DNA from: Cranoglanis bouderius | Lineage: Eukaryota; Chordata; Actinopteri; Siluriformes; Cranoglanididae | Direction: 5' to 3' | Assembly (NCBI GenBank): GCA_023630585.1 | Contig: CM042560.1 | Span: 7,133,501-7,197,500 of the forward strand | Length of the DNA: 64,000 nt | Shown: positions 59,901-64,000 of the stretch, piece after piece | How the letters are laid out: every line of letters begins with the position of its first letter | How positions within the stretch are numbered: the stretch's first letter is position 1 | Program-made: the position numbers and the translations under genes | The notes under the pieces: model-generated | Told to the model about the DNA's origin: nothing | Databases searched by the model: none | What the model saw: only the letters and a program-made list of their open reading frames with translations

Positions 59901-62058
59901 TTATGCATTGCACTGCTGCCACATGATTGGCTGATAGGATAATTGCATGAATGAGCAGGGGTACAGGTCTTCCTATTAAAGTGTCACTTGTGTCAAAATA
60001 AAAGTGTTGCAGAAATGTTCTGCTTTGCTGGTCATGGCACATCACAAGCCTTAGTAATTGTCTCCTGACTAGATGCAGGTTTTTAAAAATAGCTACGGCC
60101 AAGGAACCAAAAAAATAAATCATCCTTGAAATGTGCCACATTTGGCAAAACAGGACATGAAAGTGCAATATTTCTGAGTTTACAATACATGCGTTATTTT
60201 ACAGTAAGGAATTCCATGAAGTCCTGCAGGAAAGACTGGTAATGCACTTCACCTCTTACAGTCACATCCTAAATACCACCTTCATCTGTTAAACAGTAGC
60301 GCAGAGGAGACATACCGCTCTGTGTAGGGTGAAAATCTTTAATACAGCCGCTTGTATGATACAGGAGTACAGCAAGTGACAACACACCTCTCCAATCTGT
60401 GTGGCAATATGAAAAGGAGGATTAGAGGGCTTACATGGGGCTGTTTTGCGGGTCTGGGCTCGCGATCGGATGGGAGCTGTGTGTTTGGAGCGGGGACTCT
60501 TGTTTGAGAGCGTCGATTTAGATCTGTAGTTATGAGATTTTGGAGCGCGAGATGCCTCCTTACGTACGGCCTCCCTGTATTCCCGCTCCTACATGAACGA
60601 CGACATGAAAGGGTTTCATCAACGTTAATGCCCACATTACATTTACACAATGCAAAACACCAAAACAACAAAGTGAATTTACTTAGAAATGGACTAATTT
60701 TACACGATGAAAGTACATATAGTCATTTCTACTAGTGTAGTATAAACGACAGTCTATGGACAATGACAAAAATGTAATATTGTTAAAATACACCACAAAT
60801 TAATTTGTACTTTTATGTTTTGGGGGTTTTAGACTTTTGCAGCTTAATGGAACCTCATTTCTCTTTTTCCCCCGGTAAATGTTAAGACTTAAATTCTATA
60901 TATTTATACATGAACTTTTTTTTTTTGAGTACAAATATAAAGACAAAGTATTAATAATATAAAATAGTATATAATGTGTATAGTATATTGTATAACTTAT
61001 GAATAAGATAGTATAGTCCAGAAGTCCTTACAGCCTCCTGAGCTCGTAGTCTCTCGATGGCCAAGTCTACTCTCTGCTGCTCATCCAAGTTCTTCAGCTC
61101 TGCCTCATAAGCTTCAGCCACCATCTAGAGGCCAACATGAGAAAGACAACATCGCTACAGTACACCACAAACACTGCAAAAACAAGATTTCTTTACCGAA
61201 ATAATAATTCCATAGTACTCAGAAGCCCAAGCCTAGGCAAAAGATATTATTCAGTGACAAACAGTTCACAGATGTTACTTCAGATTAAAACAATAATTAC
61301 GTTTACACAATTCCCCCCCATCCACAGTAGATGGTCACAGAGATCCTCTGTCTGACCTGGCTTTTTCTGCGCTGGTCCCGAAAGTGTCCGAGCTTGTCGT
61401 GCCGCCTCTGGGCCGTGTGTTGCCGCGTGTCTGAGAGCGGAGCGCCCTCTAGCATGCTCTGACTGGAATGACGTACAGGAGGAGGAGGAGAAGGAGAAAG
61501 GGAGCGTGTGCGAGGAGGTCTGTCCACACTGGCCTTATCTGTGTAGGGAAGTACCATAACATCACATCACATCACAATGTCTTGGGAAATATGGTTAGTG
61601 AAAAGTTGAAGAATGAAAGCTAGAGAAAGAAGAAAGAAAGTGCAAGAAGTACCTGTGGGTCTGGGGACACGTCTGCACTCCATGACACTGTCACTGTGGT
61701 GGGAGTGTTTGTCCTCCTCTGCAGGCTTTGACTCGTCCCCGGTCTCCCCCAGAGCCCTCTTCAGCATCTGAATGAGCGAGACAAACTTATAAATGGACAG
61801 ACAGGATAAATCACAAAAAGCACACTCTTCACATAACCTGATTTGTTTTTTTGGCTCCTCCACAGGAAAAACAAAAGTCTGGTGTAACTGCTGCTTAAGC
61901 CCTCACACTAGACACTCACTAAATCAAGCTCCTCGAGACGGCGAGCAAGTTTCTCTGACATCTCATGCAGCTCCTGCTCGGTCTGTTTGTTCTTCTGACT
62001 GCGTCTGGATAACGGGTCCTCGCTTTCCTCTGCCAGCCTGAGGCAAAAACACAGAGAA

Positions 62059-62148
<90 letters not shown>

Positions 62149-63138
62149 TTACCTCAGAATATCTCTAGCAGTAATTTACAAAACACAAATGAAGACACAT
62201 GAAGAGTCACAGAGGATATTTTCCATGTTTAAAATGTCCTCAGTAACTCTCGACTCATTCTATTCATTTTAGTACCTCCTGCTCCTATAGCTCCTCCGTC
62301 TTCCAGACGATGAGCTGGAGCTGTGGAGCCGCTCTTCATCACTCTGTCCCTCTTCCGCTCGGCCGTGTGTGCGCATGTCCTCTCTCTGGCTGTGCTCACG
62401 TGGGAGGGCCAGGGGCAGCACGTCCGGCTGAGTGTGGAACAGGACACGCCGTGCTCCCGCTCTACCACTCTGAGAGGAAGAGATGGCCAGTTTCACATGA
62501 AATAAGGTTGCTTATACATAAAATGCAAATGTTTGCATACACTAATATTAACAAGACATTAGTATTTATACAAAGTTGCTAACAAGAAAATCCTAGCAGG
62601 GTACATCTCACAGATATCAAAATGAACAGAAAACAATATCAGTCAAATAATGCATGTTAAGCTACTAATCATGAAAAAAAAAATTATAGCAGTTTAAATG
62701 CATTTCCATTTCTGATAGTGACAAAAACATTCTGTAGTAACTCTGTTTTCCTGTTTTCTGTTGAAGTAAATGCCGTAGGCATAGATGTTGATCTATATCC
62801 CACCTCCACTTGTGCTTTGGGAGCCTCAGGCTGTGTTTCTTTCAGACTCTGTACAGACCTCTCGCTTTCTGCTAGAGACAAACAAACTGTTACTTGTCAT
62901 GACTGCAGTGTAAGAGCAATATTAATCAGTGTGAGCATAATTCAAACACACACGCACAGACATTTCAGTAATAGTGTACGCAAAATCTATGTTAAAAGCT
63001 CAGCACATGTTGTACTAAATGGAAGAATAAAAGGTCAGTCTGTTAACGTCGGATATTAACACAGTGGTGAATCTGATGCATACCAGAAGTGTGGATCCCG
63101 TTAGTCTGAACACCATTACACTTAGGGGAATGACCATT
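51905..63138 (-). CDS. cep95: CEP95 (CCDC45), centrosomal coiled-coil protein (14 C-terminal coding exons, 5' partial)
   Basis: Joining 14 exons on the - strand gives 589 codons and a TGA. Order from the first codon in the window: a polar linker, a Ser/Arg-rich part (SSSSSSGRRRSYRSR), a first helix (LHEMSEKLARRLEELDL), a Pro/Ser segment (SLSPSPPPPVRHSS), then nearly continuous charged helix (VAEAYEAELKNLDEQQR; RERIQQQKSAQNKLREQR; KARLREQRAYAKERRQEHAR) to a C-terminus ending in FQYGTSCTY. This is typical of a long coiled coil. CEP95 is a centrosome/spindle-pole protein; its N-terminal calponin-homology-like domain lies to the right of the window. The call rests on the coiled-coil layout and on position: CEP95 is the tail-to-tail neighbour of SMURF2 in human. 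No stop or frameshift was found, and all introns are GT-AG. Confidence 0.85.
52559..54206 (+). mobile_element. Tc1-like transposon with both ends, broken transposase
   Basis: CAGTGGGTACAG at 52559 and gtaCCCACTG-type end at 54206, each with TA outside; terminal repeats of about 200 bp. Transposase starts MGGKALSKDLRDKVVDGHKS near 52960. It suffers T/A-run expansions near 53035-53064 and several frameshifts, then has a long open part 53532-54053 (HDNDPKHTAKLTTQWLKEKK, SPDLNPIENLWNDLKTAVHK) holding later catalytic motifs. Lies in a CEP95 intron. 1648 bp, inactive. Confidence 0.9.
54490..54712. mobile_element. hAT-type MITE remnant expanded by a (TA)n microsatellite
   Basis: tgtgatacatattgtgcatc, atagaaatgtcctcaagtatc and a terminal tatcgcctaccccta resemble the right part of the element at 57749-58106. 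An 84-nt (TA) tract (54613-54696) has grown inside it. Confidence 0.6.
54613..54696. repeat. (TA)n microsatellite, 84 nt
   Basis: Forty-two uninterrupted TA units. Confidence 0.95.
54944..55015 (-). CDS. cep95: CEP95 exon, coiled coil
   Basis: 72 nt reading FSMLAERLALERQENQVRKK and AQEK. Acceptor cccattcag, donor GTGAGT. Confidence 0.92.
55265..55715. mobile_element. MITE-like repeat (ggctacatccacat ... cagtgtggacagaaggcc)
   Basis: Left gaggctacatccacatta and right ctcagtgtggacagaaggcc are weakly inverted. The interior contains bbgtttt-type runs such as cgttttcgaaaagctccg, known from dispersed fish repeats. In a CEP95 intron; class unassigned. Confidence 0.5.
56016..56162 (-). CDS. cep95: CEP95 exon, coiled coil
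   Basis: 147 nt reading MFQQVFEEGLELQKARLRE, then RRQEHARKIKDEIEAMENYY and KDQ. Acceptor gtgtgcacag, donor GTAATA. Confidence 0.93.
56627..56779 (-). CDS. cep95: CEP95 exon, coiled coil
   Basis: 153 nt reading KDFRERIQQQKSAQNKLRE, then ARARKYHSDYHVQLRARLL. Acceptor gtctaccag, donor GTGAGT. Confidence 0.92.
56967..57041 (-). CDS. cep95: CEP95 exon, coiled coil
   Basis: 75 nt reading VDEAQKRHDLLTDIIRKEQE and HNHRL. Acceptor ttaacag; weak donor GTGCGC running straight into a (AC) repeat. Confidence 0.87.
57042..57740. other. CEP95 intron, no gene seen
   Basis: A-rich run at about 57045-57086; the rest is unassigned. Confidence 0.4.
57749..58106 (+). mobile_element. complete hAT-type MITE with perfect 8-bp target duplication
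   Basis: Left end TAGGGCGGAGCGATAT and right end TTATCGCCCAGCCCTG are inverted repeats with few mismatches. GCTGCTGT lies exactly on both sides (57741-57748 and 58107-58114). No coding capacity, 358 bp. Related copies near 42819 and 54490. Confidence 0.92.
58313..58479 (-). CDS. cep95: CEP95 exon
   Basis: 167 nt reading RVKENDLLPALLDDFPPLQF, then SRMWKQQLQQVDQLSALANQ. Acceptor tttgtgtgtag, donor GTGAGA. Confidence 0.9.
58965..59562. mobile_element. foldback element, about 600 bp
   Basis: Left arm gggaagccaaacaactcc, ctggtccaaactgagctac, ctgatcagcgcagagcaaa; the right arm has the complements in reverse order (tttgcgctgcgctgatcag, gtagctcagtttggaccag, tttggcttccc). The right arm has about 75 bp not present in the left. 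Class unassigned. Confidence 0.7.
59579..60165. mobile_element. rearranged Tc1-like transposon
   Basis: 59579-59743 matches the middle of a common fish Tc1 in + orientation (ggtgagcaggaaagcatctc, gatgggctacaacatcagaa). From about 59760 to 60060 the 5' part of the same element lies in - orientation (- strand reads HAIILSANHVAAVQCINAH). The two halves therefore face each other. Confidence 0.6.
60435..60588 (-). CDS. cep95: CEP95 exon, basic linker
   Basis: 154 nt reading EREYREAVRKEASRAPKSH, then KSTLSNKSPRSKHTAPIRS. Acceptor ttcatgtag, donor GTAAGC. Lys/Arg/Ser-rich break in the coiled coil. Confidence 0.88.
60589..61031. other. CEP95 intron, no gene seen
   Basis: AT-rich, nothing recognised. 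Confidence 0.4.
61032..61124 (-). CDS. cep95: CEP95 exon, coiled coil
   Basis: 93 nt reading MVAEAYEAELKNLDEQQR and VDLAIERLRAQEA, with strong heptad character. Acceptor ggcctctag, donor GTAAGG. Confidence 0.9.
61357..61538 (-). CDS. cep95: CEP95 exon, Pro/Ser-rich then basic helix
   Basis: 182 nt reading KASVDRPPRTRSLSPSPPPP, then TAQRRHDKLGHFRDQRRKSQ. Acceptor cctacacag, donor GTCAGA. Confidence 0.9.
61653..61767 (-). CDS. cep95: CEP95 exon
   Basis: 115 nt reading MLKRALGETGDESKPAEED then KHSHHSDSVMECRRVPRPT. Acceptor ctcattcag, donor GTACTT. Confidence 0.87.
61920..62037 (-). CDS. cep95: CEP95 exon, helical
   Basis: 118 nt reading LAEESEDPLSRRSQKNKQ then TEQELHEMSEKLARRLEEL. Acceptor gcctcag lies below a very long (CT) tract; donor GTGAGT. 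Confidence 0.88.
62053..62146. repeat. (GA)n microsatellite = (CT)n on the CEP95 transcript
   Basis: Pure AG from 62067 to 62146 (80 nt), with a slightly impure extension to 62053. It forms an exceptionally long pyrimidine tract just upstream of the CEP95 acceptor at 62038-62039. Confidence 0.95.
62276..62469 (-). CDS. cep95: CEP95 exon, Ser/Arg-rich
   Basis: 194 nt reading SGRAGARRVLFHTQPDVLPL, then a Ser run and GRRRSYRSR. Acceptor cttcctctcag, donor GTACTA. High GC compared with the flanking introns. Confidence 0.88.
62470..62803. other. CEP95 intron, no gene seen
   Basis: AT-rich, nothing recognised. Confidence 0.4.
62804..62871 (-). CDS. cep95: CEP95 exon
   Basis: 68 nt reading AESERSVQSLKETQPEAPK and AQVE. 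Acceptor tttgtctctag, donor GTGGGA. Phase fits both sides. Confidence 0.82.
63084..63138 (-). CDS. cep95: CEP95 exon (most 5' in window)
   Basis: 55 nt reading NGHSPKCNGVQTNGIHTS. Acceptor tctcttacag, donor GTATGC, in phase with the next exon. A low-complexity polar segment. Confidence 0.75.
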
Positions 63139-63179
63139 CTGTAAGAGAGAGCGGAGAGACATATCTCAGTAAATTGTCA

Positions 63180-64000
63180 CATACAAACTTATGGAATCAC
63201 CACACTTAGAGCACTTAGAGGATGCTCACCCAGCTTTTTCACTTCATAGCAAATAAACAAAATCACAGCTATGACAAACAATTTTTGTTTGATAGCTGAA
63301 CATTCTGGCTTCATGAAACATACCTCAAACAAATTCAATAAAATTGTTTTAATTAATGGCATATTTTTCATATCAAGTAGAGGAAAAAATTCTGGAATCA
63401 CTCAATGTTGATGAAAAAATTATGGAATCATCAACAAAAAATAATCATAATTAGCACTTTGTTGTTCCTCCTCAGGCTTGAATTTTTTAAGGTATGGACT
63501 TCACTAATGAAAAAAACAATATTCTCCATCAAGCTGGTTCCAACTTCTTCAACTAGCGTCCAGAATTTCAATGTACACCTGTACACTGACTGTTGCGGTC
63601 TCCCCTGGTGCTTCATCTGACACACAACCCCATATCTTAAATGAGTAGGGAAATTTGATTGTTTTCTTCAGGCAGTCATCTTTATATGTTTCATTAGAAC
63701 AGCACCAGACAAATTTCCAGCATCATCCCCTTGGCCAATGCAGATTTATGATTCATCACTGAATATCACTTTTATCCAATCATCTGCACTCCATGATTGC
63801 TTCTCTTTAACCTGCTGTAACCTTGCTTTCTTCTGTTTAGGTGTTAGTGCTGGTTTTCGTTTGGCTTTTCTATATGTAAATCCCATTTCATTCAGCCGAT
63901 TTCTTACAGCTCTGTCACAAACATTGACTCCTGTTTCCGTTCGCTTGTTTTTCATTTTTGTCGTGCATTTTCTATTTTCAAGGTATACTGATTTGAGTTT
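63180..64000 (-). mobile_element. Tc1-like transposon (runs off the right edge)
   Basis: On - strand 63955-63746 reads KRTETGVNVCDRAVRNRLNE and RKAKRKPALTPKQKKARLQQ to WIKVIFSDES, the linker and first catalytic Asp region of Tc1-type transposases. Downstream (lower coordinates) the frame breaks. The 3' end near 63190 has ttatggaatcacc, repeated near 63420 (attatggaatcat). Lies upstream of the first CEP95 exon in the window, so probably in an intron. Confidence 0.75.

Larger units (their letters stand above)
58480..60434. other. CEP95 intron
   Basis: Mostly the foldback at 58965-59562 and a rearranged Tc1 at 59579-60165; the first 480 bases are AT-rich with nothing recognised. Confidence 0.45.

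Noticed and set aside
59779..60168. 129-codon - strand frame with normal composition
   Set aside because: The sequence matches the non-coding 5' part of a common fish Tc1 element, not a host gene.
62310..62582. 90-codon + strand frame
   Set aside because: It is the antisense of the CEP95 Ser/Arg-rich exon.
1..64000. CRISPR-like or phage-like organisation
   Set aside because: The tandem repeats have no spacer structure, and all coding sequence is intron-containing animal nuclear DNA.

Overview
The window is animal nuclear DNA, almost certainly from a teleost fish. The evidence is GT-AG introns, vertebrate-type multi-exon genes, very dense Tc1-like transposons, hAT-type MITEs, tRNA-derived SINEs and long CA/GT, GA and TA microsatellites. 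A catfish or other ostariophysan is plausible but cannot be settled from the sequence alone. There is no prokaryotic operon, CRISPR array or virus.

Two protein-coding genes run towards each other. SMURF2 lies on the + strand from 2420 to 41847 as 18 coding exons, with a probable 3' UTR to about 46 kb. It is a C2-WW-WW-WW-HECT ubiquitin ligase of the TGF-beta/BMP pathway; only the first coding exon(s), about 30 residues, lie left of the window. CEP95 (CCDC45), a coiled-coil centrosomal protein, lies on the - strand from 63138 down to 51905. Its last 14 coding exons (589 residues) are present and its N-terminal exons lie to the right. The tail-to-tail SMURF2/CEP95 arrangement matches the human 17q23-24 order as I know it. 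All exons were placed by translation, reading phase and splice sites, and every phase closes.

Layout: 1-2419 is the end of a long SMURF2 5' intron with a Tc1 remnant. 2420-9163 holds C2 exons, and 9893-17396 holds the three WW domains. 17487-17525 is an in-frame 39-nt exon that can be skipped. 17526-30883 is a 13.4-kb intron with a 1.85-kb minisatellite, several Tc1 copies, MITEs and a SINE with a 12-bp target duplication. 30884-41847 carries the linker and HECT exons, with a TTAA-flanked element containing a nested Tc1 and a hAT remnant. 41848 to about 46020 is the 3' UTR region. 46.0-51.9 kb is intergenic and mobile-element rich. 51905-63138 is CEP95, and 63.18-64.0 kb is another Tc1-like element running off the window.

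The most interesting signals are regulatory or structural. Several SMURF2 3' splice sites sit directly on (TG)n tracts, including a 43-nt one and the WW1 exon's. The 13-residue cassette exon lies between WW3 and HECT. One CEP95 acceptor lies 29 nt below an 80-nt (CT) tract. A repeat family with CAGTCC termini is present in five copies. I found no evidence of a wholly new biological system.
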